Shown here: positions 30,648-38,438 of the stretch, piece by piece
How positions within the stretch are numbered: position 1 is the stretch's first letter
How the letters are laid out: each line of letters begins with the position of its first letter
DNA from: Oscillospiraceae bacterium
GTDB lineage: Bacteria; Bacillota; Clostridia; Oscillospirales; CAG-272
Direction: 5' to 3'
DNA: 42,826 bases
Assembly: GCA_015065335.1 (NCBI GenBank)
Contig: SVQM01000006.1
Location: 1-42,826 of the forward strand
Program-made: the position numbers and the translations under genes
Notes under the pieces: model-generated
What the model was told of the DNA's origin: nothing
What the model saw: only the letters and a program-made list of their open reading frames with translations
The model's database searches: none

Positions 30648-32789
30648 ATGGATAATGGTACAGGATGGAAGAAAAAACACCCATCTGAGATCATGAGAGC
30701 CCTTGGATCTGATGAATCCGTCGGACTGAGACGAAGATCTGTCAGTGAGCTCAGACACAGGCTCGGAAAGAATGATCTGTGGAATACCGGACACCCTCTT
30801 ATGTTCTTCAGAACCGAAAGCGGTTTTTCCGTTGTCGGATGTATTGTAATGGTTATATCCGCACTTTCTGCGGCTGCATTTGAAAAATGCAGTGACGCAC
30901 TGTTTATCTTTCTTTCGTTGTTTGCCGGATGTGTTGTCACATTTGCTGTTTATATCTCATGTGGTATCCTTTGCAAAAAGAACTGCAGTAAATGGATCCC
31001 CGTATGTACCGTCATGCGTGAGGGGAAAATCATCGTAATACGTGCAGACGCTCTTGTTTCCGGTGATATCGTTATGCTCTCAGGAGGAGATACTGTTTGT
31101 GCAGATCTCAAGCTTATTGAGGCTGATGAGCTGTTTGTAAAAGATATCTCTCTAAATAAAAATGATAATATCGTACAAAAATATTCCGCATACGGTGCAC
31201 TTATCTCAGATGAACAAGCCATGCCCGACGATTTTATCTGTGCAGGCTCACAGATCATTTCCGGAAGTGCAAAAGCTGTTGTATGTGCTGTAGGTGAGAG
31301 AACTGATATCGGAAAGAAAAGAAAGATAAATCTTATCCCTCAAGCCGAACCTCAGGAGCTTCGTGTTTCACGAAAGCTCGGTACAGCTACAGGTACATTT
31401 GCAATGATATTTGCTTTTGTTGCGGTGGTAATAGGTGTATTTTCACCTTTTTTGGCAACTGATTTCATCGGACTTCTTCTTATTTTTCTTGCTTATGCAG
31501 TTTCTGCAGGCGGTGAGCTTATCTCGATCTTGTGCTGTCTCAAATACGTTCTTTCCATGCGTTTTTGTGCCGATAACGACGTTGTCGTGCGAGATATTGG
31601 TGCTCTGGAATACTTTATTTCATGTGACGGTATCGCTGTTGAAAATTCGTCTTTGATGAAAACAGGTACTTCCAAACTGAATTTATCTTTTGCATCAGAT
31701 AAGATCATTGAGCCCGGAAGCATTGAAGGTGATGAATTATTCTCTCTCCTTTACACGGGAACCGGATACGGAAAAGGGAAGTACGGCTCCGAAGTAGTAC
31801 GGTCACTGACGGAGCATCTATCCGACAGATGTGATTATCAAAAATTTGTATCGGGCATTGAGACGACCAAGATCGTTCTCGAACACAAATCTGTCGGTGG
31901 AGTACACAATTGTCTCTATGCCTCGGGCGGAGAATACTATTTTTTGCTTACCGGAGCCATTGATGAGGTCATTAGTAAATGTACGAAGCTCAGTACGCCT
32001 AACGGTTTTTCTGCCCTTGACAGAAGTATTCTTTCTGATATCCTCAGTGCGGCATCGGATGCATCAAAAAATTCCAATTCACTCATTGCAGTCGCTGTCA
32101 GAAAATCGCCGTACAACAGTATGAAGCGTATGTCTGTGCTGGCAAACGATCTTGCTTTTGTAGGATTTATTGCAGTTGATACACCTGCTGATCCAAGACT
32201 TGTTTCCGATCTTGCATTTCTCAAAAGGGAACACGTTCCGTTTTTTCATTTTACAGACGGAAGTGGTGAGGAGGTAAGCTTCGCACGCCGTGCCGGTATA
32301 ATAAACAGCAGGGACGATCTTGTATTCGGCAATGATCCCGACACAGCTGTCACAAAGCTTCTTTCTGAAAAAAGCTACGGCGGTACTGTTTGTATCGGTG
32401 ATGAGAGTGAGATGTCTGCTGTTCTCGGTTCTGCAAAAAATGCAGGAAAAAGACTTATTTGCATCGGGAATTCCGACCATATGCGCACATCAGGCTTGTC
32501 TGTAGTAACAGGGAAACCTCTTCCGGGAACAGGCGCTTTTGTCTCCTGCGGTGAGAATAAATGTGTGACTGCTGTTATAGGAATTATTAAGATCCTCGGT
32601 GAAATGTCACGAAGATTCGGTGCAGCGAAAAAATATCTCACCATATCTGCTGTAGTACGTGCTGTATTTGCCGCCTCAGTTTTATTCGGAGTTCCTTATG
32701 TTTACCCTTCAATAATTCTTGCATGGGGCTTCTTGCTTGATTTTGCCGTGGCAGCGGCGATCCTATCACTTGGTCACAAAAAATCATAA
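30648..32789 (+). CDS. P-type ATPase homologue lacking catalytic motifs (probable pseudo-enzyme)
   Basis: A 713-residue intact ORF that follows the plan of a P2-type cation ATPase along its whole length. The actuator part ALVSGDIVMLSGGDTVCADLKLIEADELFVKDISLN aligns well, but NKND stands where TGES is required (about 170-173). In the phosphorylation segment ALEYFISCDGIAVENSSLM the aspartate of DKTGTLT is replaced (Glu at 332, then NSSLM). TGD has become TDGSG, the KGA strand reads LLTGAIDEVISKC, and GDGVND is lost (GNSDHM). The M4 region has SAGGELISI in place of PEGLP. About six membrane helices remain. It cannot form the usual phosphoenzyme, so it may be a sensor, a subunit or a scaffold. 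It starts 15 bases after clpE and probably shares its transcript. Confidence 0.75.
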   Translation: MDNGTGWKKKHPSEIMRALGSDESVGLRRRSVSELRHRLGKNDLWNTGHPLMFFRTESGFSVVGCIVMVISALSAAAFEKCSDALFIFLSLFAGCVVTFAVYISCGILCKKNCSKWIPVCTVMREGKIIVIRADALVSGDIVMLSGGDTVCADLKLIEADELFVKDISLNKNDNIVQKYSAYGALISDEQAMPDDFICAGSQIISGSAKAVVCAVGERTDIGKKRKINLIPQAEPQELRVSRKLGTATGTFAMIFAFVAVVIGVFSPFLATDFIGLLLIFLAYAVSAGGELISILCCLKYVLSMRFCADNDVVVRDIGALEYFISCDGIAVENSSLMKTGTSKLNLSFASDKIIEPGSIEGDELFSLLYTGTGYGKGKYGSEVVRSLTEHLSDRCDYQKFVSGIETTKIVLEHKSVGGVHNCLYASGGEYYFLLTGAIDEVISKCTKLSTPNGFSALDRSILSDILSAASDASKNSNSLIAVAVRKSPYNSMKRMSVLANDLAFVGFIAVDTPADPRLVSDLAFLKREHVPFFHFTDGSGEEVSFARRAGIINSRDDLVFGNDPDTAVTKLLSEKSYGGTVCIGDESEMSAVLGSAKNAGKRLICIGNSDHMRTSGLSVVTGKPLPGTGAFVSCGENKCVTAVIGIIKILGEMSRRFGAAKKYLTISAVVRAVFAASVLFGVPYVYPSIILAWGFLLDFAVAAAILSLGHKKS

Positions 32790-32813
32790 AATCCGGAAGT
32801 TTTCGTTTTTCAC

Positions 32814-32842
32814 TTGAAAAAACAAACTTTTTGGTATAAAAT
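32814..32842 (+). promoter_or_regulatory. Promoter of the Mrp/Nbp35 gene
   Basis: TTGAAA (32814-32819) and TAAAAT (32837-32842) are 17 bases apart; TATAAA two bases earlier is an alternative -10 with a 15-base spacer. It lies in the 91-base gap after the P-type ATPase homologue. Confidence 0.55.
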
Positions 32843-32880
32843 AATAGAGATATATAAATCAAAGACAGGAGATGATATAA

Positions 32881-33714
32881 ATGGCAGACGAGAACAACTG
32901 CACACATGACTGTTCTACCTGCTCGGCAAACTGCTCTTCAAGAGAACAGCAGGCGCCCACATTTGAGGCTCCCCATGCGGGATCCAAGATCAAACGAGTT
33001 ATCGGTATCGTTAGCGGAAAGGGAGGAGTAGGTAAATCTATCGTTACCTCCATGCTGTCCGTTATCATGCAGCGTAGAGGACTTAAGACCGCTATCCTTG
33101 ATGCGGATATTACAGGTCCTTCCATCCCAAAGGCTTTTGGCGTAAAGGGACAGGTCTACACCGTAGGTGACGGTCTTATGCCTCTTGAAAGCACCACCGG
33201 TATCAAGGTGATGTCTCTCAATCTTCTTCTCGAAGAAGAGACTCGTCCGGTAGTATGGAGAGGCCCCGTTATTGCAGGAGCTGTTAAGCAGTTCTGGACA
33301 GACGTTATCTGGGAAGATGTAGACTATATGTTCGTTGATATGCCTCCCGGAACGGGTGATGTGCCTTTGACCGTGTTCCAGTCTATTCCTCTTGACGGAA
33401 TCGTTGTTGTAACAACTCCTCAGGATCTTGTTTCAATGATCGTTGAGAAAGCGCTCAACATGGCAAAGCTGATGAATATTCCGATCCTCGGAATCGTTGA
33501 GAACATGGCTTATGTCGAGTGTCCCGATTGCGGAAAAAAGATCAATGTTTTCGGCGGTACAGACCGTGACAATATCGACGGATGCCCCATCATCGGAAAG
33601 CTTCCTCTTGATCCCAAGCTTGCGGCACTTTGCGACAAGGGTATTATCGAGCTCATGGAGAACGATTACCTTGACGCTGCAGCGGATAAGATCGAAGCCT
33701 CTTTTGAGAAATAA
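32881..33714 (+). CDS. Mrp/Nbp35-family iron-sulfur cluster carrier ATPase
   Basis: A 277-residue P-loop ATPase of the ApbC/Nbp35 type. The N-terminus has a cysteine cluster (CTHDCSTCSANCS, residues 7-19) as in Nbp35-like proteins. IGIVSGKGGVGKSIVTSML is the deviant Walker A, ILDADITGPSIPKAFG and MFVDMPPGTGDVPLTVFQ are family motifs, and VECPDCGKKINVFGG carries the C-terminal CxxC that binds the shared [4Fe-4S] at a dimer interface. It carries clusters to apo-proteins, and the hydrogenase operon about 2 kb downstream has many such targets. AGGAG precedes the ATG. Single gene with own promoter. Confidence 0.93.
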   Translation: MADENNCTHDCSTCSANCSSREQQAPTFEAPHAGSKIKRVIGIVSGKGGVGKSIVTSMLSVIMQRRGLKTAILDADITGPSIPKAFGVKGQVYTVGDGLMPLESTTGIKVMSLNLLLEEETRPVVWRGPVIAGAVKQFWTDVIWEDVDYMFVDMPPGTGDVPLTVFQSIPLDGIVVVTTPQDLVSMIVEKALNMAKLMNIPILGIVENMAYVECPDCGKKINVFGGTDRDNIDGCPIIGKLPLDPKLAALCDKGIIELMENDYLDAAADKIEASFEK

Positions 33715-33727
33715 GTTTTTTAATTAT

Positions 33728-33763
33728 GCGAGAGAACCCTTTTTTCAAAAAGGGTTCTCTCGC
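33728..33763. repeat. Long perfect hairpin, candidate dispersed repeat or reverse-strand terminator
   Basis: GCGAGAGAACCCTTTTT pairs over its length with AAAAAGGGTTCTCTCGC across a 1-2-base centre. On the + side it is followed by GCTCTCTCCC and not by a T-run, so it is a poor terminator for the Nbp35 gene; on the minus side ATAATTAAAAAAC follows. The sequence resembles the mobile hairpin repeats that I recall from Ruminococcaceae intergenic regions, but I cannot check copy number here. Confidence 0.55.
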
Positions 33764-33870
33764 GCTCTCTCCCAAAAAACTTTCAAACTATAATTATTTG
33801 ATAGCAAGTGCAAAACAAAAATTTTTAAAATTAACCAACCTTTCCGAAATCTCTTACACTATATAGTCAA

Positions 33871-33880
33871 ACGGCGCCGT
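33871..33880. promoter_or_regulatory. Perfect palindrome before the sigma-factor gene
   Basis: ACGGCGCCGT is a 10-base GC-rich palindrome in a low-GC gap, 30 bases before the start at 33911. It may be an operator. No TTGACA/TATAAT pair is obvious in 33764-33910, so the promoter of this gene may be non-standard. Confidence 0.35.
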
Positions 33881-33910
33881 GTTACCCCGGGAAATGAAAG
33901 GCAAAAATGA

Positions 33911-35536
33911 ATGAACAAACAAAGAGTAGATGAGATCATAACCGAATATCTGCCGAAGATCTACGGATTTTCCGTAAAAAAGGCATTCACCTACGATGAA
34001 GCTGAAGAGATATCTGCCATGATCGTAGAACAGGTGTATACTTCACTCCTCAAGATGGATGAAGTGTACAACATCGACGGTTACATACGCAGGATCTCAA
34101 AGCATGCATATTCAAAATATGTCTCATCGGTGAAGCGGCACGAAGGCGTATCTATCGACGGAATGATGATCCCGTTTGAACAGGATTTTACTCTCACCGA
34201 GGAAGTCGAAGACGAGATACTTCGCCTTCGTCGTGAGATCGCATTCCTCACCAAGACTCGACGAGAGATCGTATATTCATTCTATTTTGCGAACAAGAAG
34301 ATATCCCGTATTGCAGATGATATGGGGATTCCCGAGGGGACAGTTAAATGGCATCTTAACAGAGCCAGAAATGAAATGAAGGAAGGATTCACAATGGAAA
34401 GAAAAATAGGAAAACTGGGGATTAACCCCGTTAAAGCAAGAGGTTTCGGACACGGTGGGCATACCGGCAGCAATGACGGTCCCGAGTATTATCTCGGCGA
34501 CAGTCTTAATCTAAATATTGTGTACAGTGTGTACTTTGAACCCCGTACTAAAGAAGAGATCGCAGAAGAGCTCGGTGTGACGCTTGTATTCATTGAGGAC
34601 AGGATCGCCACCCTTGAAGAGAACGGATTCCTCGTAAGACAGGCAGGGGATAAATATACGACGTATGTGCATTTTGATCCCGAAACTTTCTCTCTTGAAA
34701 TGCTTGAAACAAAACGCAAGAGTCAGCTTGAAGTTGCTAAAATGCTGGCAGAGAAGTATGTACCTGCAATTCGTGAATCTATCTCGGGAATCAATGATGT
34801 CTATATTCCGAGTGGAAACAGAGAGCTTTTTGAAGCCGCTATGATCTTCTATGGTATCAATCATTGTTGTTCGTGTAAAACAAACAAAGATCTATCAAAA
34901 TATTATGTCCGTACAACTGCAGGAGGCGAATTTATTTGCTATGTCCGTTTTGAGCAAACACAAAATGATACAGATTATATTGCTACACTTGATCTTCCGG
35001 GATATAACGGATGCGGTGATATGATACGTGATTCTGTAAAGTATCCGTCGGTATCCTCTTGGTCGGTAGATACAAGATATGATACACGTGAGGGTGCATG
35101 GAAGAATAACCTATATTCTGATTATGAATACCTTTATGAATATTTAACCTCTACAATTGACGACATTCCTGCAAATTCGGAAAAGTTTGAAAGATTGAGA
35201 TCAAGAGGATTTATCACAGATGACGGTCGTGTTAATCTAATGATTGCAAAAGGTGATAGAAACACTTTCTTTGATATGATTCCAGAGCCAAACGAGGATA
35301 TTAAAAAAATAATAGCTGATAATTCTCTCGATATAGCAACAATGACAGTAAAGGATTATCCCACACAAATGCAAGATCTTGTTTATGAAATCATTTGCAA
35401 TAATTTTGCTGGCGGATTCACCGTCGCCCTCATGGTCATGGATATCCTCTACTCCAACGGAACATTCCGTCCCCTTACCGAAGACGAGCGTGTCACCTCA
35501 AATCTCATAATGTTCAGTGACGTTCTCCCCAAATAA
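33911..35536 (+). CDS. Sigma-70-family (ECF-like) factor with winged-helix and long C-terminal extension
   Basis: Residues 1-70 match sigma region 2 (EITEYLPKIYGFSVKKAFTYDEAEEIS...VYNIDGYIRRISKHAYSKYV) and 100-155 match region 4 with its helix-turn-helix (TRREIVYSFYFANKKISRIADDMGIPEGTVKWHLNRARNEMKEG). After a Gly/His-rich linker (ARGFGHGGHTGSNDG) a second HTH (PRTKEEIAEELGVTLVFIEDRIATLEENGFLVR) follows at about 215-250. The last 290 residues are unlike anything I recognise and may sense a signal; CCSCK near residue 319 could bind metal. Ordinary ECF factors have about 180 residues. No anti-sigma gene is adjacent. Bases 34850-35400 look AT-richer than the rest of the gene. GAAAGG precedes the ATG by about 10 bases. 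Confidence 0.7.
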   Translation: MNKQRVDEIITEYLPKIYGFSVKKAFTYDEAEEISAMIVEQVYTSLLKMDEVYNIDGYIRRISKHAYSKYVSSVKRHEGVSIDGMMIPFEQDFTLTEEVEDEILRLRREIAFLTKTRREIVYSFYFANKKISRIADDMGIPEGTVKWHLNRARNEMKEGFTMERKIGKLGINPVKARGFGHGGHTGSNDGPEYYLGDSLNLNIVYSVYFEPRTKEEIAEELGVTLVFIEDRIATLEENGFLVRQAGDKYTTYVHFDPETFSLEMLETKRKSQLEVAKMLAEKYVPAIRESISGINDVYIPSGNRELFEAAMIFYGINHCCSCKTNKDLSKYYVRTTAGGEFICYVRFEQTQNDTDYIATLDLPGYNGCGDMIRDSVKYPSVSSWSVDTRYDTREGAWKNNLYSDYEYLYEYLTSTIDDIPANSEKFERLRSRGFITDDGRVNLMIAKGDRNTFFDMIPEPNEDIKKIIADNSLDIATMTVKDYPTQMQDLVYEIICNNFAGGFTVALMVMDILYSNGTFRPLTEDERVTSNLIMFSDVLPK

Positions 35537-35556
35537 ATCAATACTTTTGAACGACT

Positions 35557-35590
35557 GAGCCCCTATTTTACGGGGCTCTCGTTCTTTTTT
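35557..35590 (+). terminator. Terminator after the sigma-factor gene
   Basis: GAGCCCC and GGGGCTC form a 7-base stem with an 8-base loop, followed by TCGTTCTTTTTT. It separates the sigma gene from the hydrogenase operon. Confidence 0.8.
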
Positions 35591-35675
35591 ATCGGGTTTG
35601 TCGAAACTAACCGCAAAAAGATAACAAAATATCGGTTTTTTGCCCCTATTTTCCGAAAATATTTTTAAAAATCTA

Positions 35676-35704
35676 TGGAAAAAAGATTTTAAGTATAGTA
35701 TAAT
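35676..35704 (+). promoter_or_regulatory. Candidate promoter of the hydrogenase operon
   Basis: TGGAAA (35676-35681) and TATAAT (35699-35704) are 17 bases apart. The -10 is perfect and the -35 weak, which would suit an activator-dependent promoter. It gives a leader of about 75 bases. Confidence 0.5.
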
Positions 35705-35721
35705 ATAAGTTGTGGAAAAGT

Positions 35722-35744
35722 GTAATATAATATCTTTATATTAC
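35722..35744. promoter_or_regulatory. Inverted repeat in the hydrogenase operon leader
   Basis: GTAATATAA and TTATATTAC form a perfect 9-base inverted repeat around TATCT, about 10 bases after the expected start point. It may be an operator. It does not match the Rex or CRP/FNR consensus well. Confidence 0.5.
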
Positions 35745-35783
35745 GTTAACTATTATAACAAAATCCGGGAGGAATTTTGAACT

Positions 35784-36278
35784 ATGAAGAAAAAGATGAC
35801 CACAGTTGCGTTCACAGGAACGCCCGAGCAGCAGGAAAAGCTTGATGCTATCATTGCGGCTCACAAGGGTGAAGAGGGTGCTGTAATGCCCATTCTTCAA
35901 GAAGCTCAGGAAGTATATGGATATCTTCCCGAGGAAGTACAGAAGTACATCTCCCTCGCACTTGATGTCCCCATGTCCGAGGTTTACGGAGTTGCTACCT
36001 TCTACTCACAGTTCCAGCTTAATCCCAAGGGAGAGCACCCCGTTGCAGTATGTCTCGGTACCGCTTGTTACGTTAAGGGCTCCGGTATCCTCATGGATAA
36101 GCTTGAGGAAATGCTCGGTATCGGTAACGGTGAGATCACCGATGACCGTAAATTCAGCCTTGATGCTACCCGTTGCATCGGTGCTTGCGGACTTGCTCCC
36201 GTTCTTACTATCGGTGAGGATGTATACGGAAGACTTGTTCCCGAGGATCTCAAGGATATCATCGCTAAGTATCAGTAA
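35784..36278 (+). CDS. hydC: NuoE-like 2Fe-2S subunit of bifurcating hydrogenase (HydC)
   Basis: A 164-residue thioredoxin-like [2Fe-2S] protein: AVMPILQEAQEVYGYLPEEVQKYISLALDVPMSEVYGVATFYSQF is the helical start of NuoE, CLGTACYVKG gives the first two cysteines and CIGACGLAPVLTIGEDVYGRL the last two. It is the small subunit of HydABC, the enzyme that oxidises NADH and reduced ferredoxin together to make H2. GGGAGG precedes the ATG. It is the first gene of the operon, separated from hydB/hydA by the signalling genes. Confidence 0.93.
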   Translation: MKKKMTTVAFTGTPEQQEKLDAIIAAHKGEEGAVMPILQEAQEVYGYLPEEVQKYISLALDVPMSEVYGVATFYSQFQLNPKGEHPVAVCLGTACYVKGSGILMDKLEEMLGIGNGEITDDRKFSLDATRCIGACGLAPVLTIGEDVYGRLVPEDLKDIIAKYQ

Positions 36279-36324
36279 TTACATATTGCCACAAGGCATA
36301 TGCAGGAAAGGATTGGATTAGATT

Positions 36325-36687
36325 ATGAAGATCCGTCAGATACAGTCGCTTATGGAGGCTGATCTTCTCACAGGAGAAGATGAACTTGATTCAGATGTGT
36401 TTTCCGCTTGTGCAAGCGATATGATGAGCGATGTACTCGCATTCGTAAAGGATCAGGGTGTTCTCATCACCGGTCTTGTAAATCCTCAGGTGATCCGCAC
36501 CGCAGCCATGATGGATATGCGCTGCATAGTGTTCGTCAGAGGTAAGAACCCCGGGGAGGATGTGATCTCTCTCGGTGATGAGGCGGGTATCGTCATTATG
36601 ACATCAAAGCTCAGAATGTACGAGGCTTGCGGAAGGCTTTACACCGCCGGACTTCATGCCGGCTCAATAACTACACCGGAGGAATAA
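36325..36687 (+). CDS. DRTGG-domain protein, first copy
   Basis: A 120-residue protein that seems to be a lone DRTGG domain, the fold found in the N-terminal part of HPr kinase and some phosphotransacetylases and often fused to CBS domains. The pattern is VFSACASDMMSDVLAFVKDQGVLITGLVNPQVIRTAAMMDMRCIVFVRGKNPGEDVISLGDEAGIVIMTSKL. The name motif DRTGG is not itself present. Such small proteins accompany [FeFe]-hydrogenase operons in Clostridia, and a shorter diverged copy is at 38438. The role is unknown; ligand sensing is likely. The gap to the next start is one base. Confidence 0.65.
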   Translation: MKIRQIQSLMEADLLTGEDELDSDVFSACASDMMSDVLAFVKDQGVLITGLVNPQVIRTAAMMDMRCIVFVRGKNPGEDVISLGDEAGIVIMTSKLRMYEACGRLYTAGLHAGSITTPEE

Positions 36688-36688
36688 A

Positions 36689-37111
36689 ATGGCTGAATCG
36701 GTAATGTTTCATTTTGACGTTGACGGCGAAAGCTTTGAATCCGCCGGAGAAGCGTCTATCGTAGTAAAGAAAAGACTGAGGCAGCTTGGTCTTGCACCCG
36801 ATATAATCCGCAGAGTGTCTATCGCAATGTACGAGGGTGAGATCAATATGGTCATCCACGCAAACGGCGGTACCGCAGATGTTGAGGTAACTCCCGAGGA
36901 GATCATCATTGTACTCGCAGACAAAGGTCCCGGAATTCCCGATGTTGACCTTGCGATGCAAGCAGGATATTCTACTGCTAAGGATAATATCCGTTCTCTC
37001 GGATTCGGTGCAGGTATGGGATTGCCCAACATGAAAAAATATTCAGACAGCATGGAAATCGACACTACAGTCGGAGTTGGTACCACCATCACCATGAAGG
37101 TAAAGCTCTGA
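36689..37111 (+). CDS. RsbW-like HATPase (anti-sigma or serine-kinase type)
   Basis: A 140-residue GHKL ATPase: IAMYEGEINMVIHANGG is the N-box, VLADKGPGIPDVDLA the G1 box and LGFGAGMGLPNMKKYSD the G2 box. There is no dimerisation/His-phosphotransfer domain. It resembles RsbW/SpoIIAB, which phosphorylate serine on partner proteins or hold a sigma factor. No STAS partner (RsbV/SpoIIAA) is next to it, so the nearby DRTGG proteins or the hydrogenase are the likely partners. Confidence 0.8.
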   Translation: MAESVMFHFDVDGESFESAGEASIVVKKRLRQLGLAPDIIRRVSIAMYEGEINMVIHANGGTADVEVTPEEIIIVLADKGPGIPDVDLAMQAGYSTAKDNIRSLGFGAGMGLPNMKKYSDSMEIDTTVGVGTTITMKVKL

Positions 37112-37136
37112 CAAATACGCAAAGTGGGAGTAGGCC

Positions 37137-38438
37137 ATGAAAGATTATAAGCATTCCGTTTCACTGAATGCAGATAAGTGCAAGGGGTGTACACATTGCC
37201 TCAAACGCTGTCCTACTGAAGCTATCCGTATCCGTGACGGGAAAGCCGAGATCGATACCACTCGCTGTATTGATTGCGGCGAATGTATCAGGGTATGTCC
37301 TTATAAAGCAAAGAAATCCATTTGTGACAAGCTCGCTGATCTTGACCGTTTCAAGTTCAAGATAGCACTTCCTGCACCTTCTCTTTACGGCCAGTTCGAT
37401 CATCTCGATGATATCGAATTTATAATCGACGGACTGTACAAGGCAGGATTTGATATGGTATTTGAGGTTGCAAAAGCCGCTGAGATCGTATCAAGCTACA
37501 CACGAATGTATCTTCGCCGTGAAAATATTACAAAACCTGTTATTTCTTCAGCTTGTCCCGTAATCGCAAGGATCGTCGGAATGAGATTCCCGTATCTTCT
37601 TGAAAATCTGATACCCCTTCTTCCTCCAATGGAGATAGCGGCTCAGATGGCAAGGGAAGAAGCACTGGAAAAACATCCCGATCTTTCTCCCGATGATATC
37701 GGAGTATGCTTTATTTCCCCCTGTCCCGCAAAAGTGAGTTATGTTAAGAACTCCTCAGGTGTCGGAAAAAGCGCCGTTGATGTTGTAATATCCATCCGTG
37801 AGATATACTTCCTGCTCATCGATCTTATGAAGGGCGATGAACAGCCGGAGCATTTCACAGAATCGGGTATGATCGGCATTAGCTGGGCATCAACAGGTGG
37901 GGAATCCTCCGCAATATTCAACGAAAAATATCTTGCCGCTGACGGCATCGAGAATGTAATTAAGGTTCTTGACCAGATCGAGAATGCTGAGTTTACAGAT
38001 CTTGAGTTCGTAGAGCTGAATGCCTGTCCCGGCGGATGCGTGGGCGGAGTCATGACAGTGGCAAACCCCTATATTGCAAAAGCAAGACTGCAGTCGCTGA
38101 AGCGTTATCTTCCCGTATCACCCAACTGGGTATTCGATAAGGAAGAGATCCCGGTAAGTGCTGTGGATCTAACCGAACTTACATACACTCCCGCCGGAAC
38201 CCTTTCCGATTCCGGCATAACTGCAATGCAAATGATGGCCAGAATACAGGAGATCAGAGAAACTCTCCCCGACATTGACTGCGGATTCTGCGGTGCGCCT
38301 ACCTGTGCCGCTTTTGCAGAGGATGTTGTCAGAGGGGAAGCCTCTCCCAATGATTGTATCTGGCGTCTCCGTGAAAAGCTCGGTACCATTCCTGATAATT
38401 TAGGGGATGATCCCGATGATAATGTCGGAGGTAAATGA
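37137..38438 (+). CDS. hydS: HydS-like sensory [FeFe]-hydrogenase
   Basis: A 433-residue protein. Two ferredoxin clusters come first (C15/18/21/25 and C44/47/50/54), then the H-cluster domain: motif L1 is SSACPVIA (C140), L2 is SPCPAK (C196) and L3 is NACPGGCVGG (C297, C301). All four cysteines that hold the [4Fe-4S] part of the H-cluster are kept. The first cysteine of the usual TSCCP, the proton relay in catalytic enzymes, is Ala. That is known from sensory-type HydS, which turn over poorly. The C-terminus has another four-cysteine cluster (C382, C385, C390, C407). There is no PAS domain. It sits among ATPases and a PHP enzyme, so it is probably the input of a signalling unit. GGGAG precedes the ATG. 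Confidence 0.85.
   Translation: MKDYKHSVSLNADKCKGCTHCLKRCPTEAIRIRDGKAEIDTTRCIDCGECIRVCPYKAKKSICDKLADLDRFKFKIALPAPSLYGQFDHLDDIEFIIDGLYKAGFDMVFEVAKAAEIVSSYTRMYLRRENITKPVISSACPVIARIVGMRFPYLLENLIPLLPPMEIAAQMAREEALEKHPDLSPDDIGVCFISPCPAKVSYVKNSSGVGKSAVDVVISIREIYFLLIDLMKGDEQPEHFTESGMIGISWASTGGESSAIFNEKYLAADGIENVIKVLDQIENAEFTDLEFVELNACPGGCVGGVMTVANPYIAKARLQSLKRYLPVSPNWVFDKEEIPVSAVDLTELTYTPAGTLSDSGITAMQMMARIQEIRETLPDIDCGFCGAPTCAAFAEDVVRGEASPNDCIWRLREKLGTIPDNLGDDPDDNVGGK

Noticed and set aside
35745-35765. Rex-like site (TTGTTA...TTAAC on the minus strand) before hydC
   Set aside because: The spacing between half-sites is one base short and one arm differs, so it does not meet the clostridial Rex consensus TTGTTAAN4TTAACAA. 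Worth testing but not claimed.
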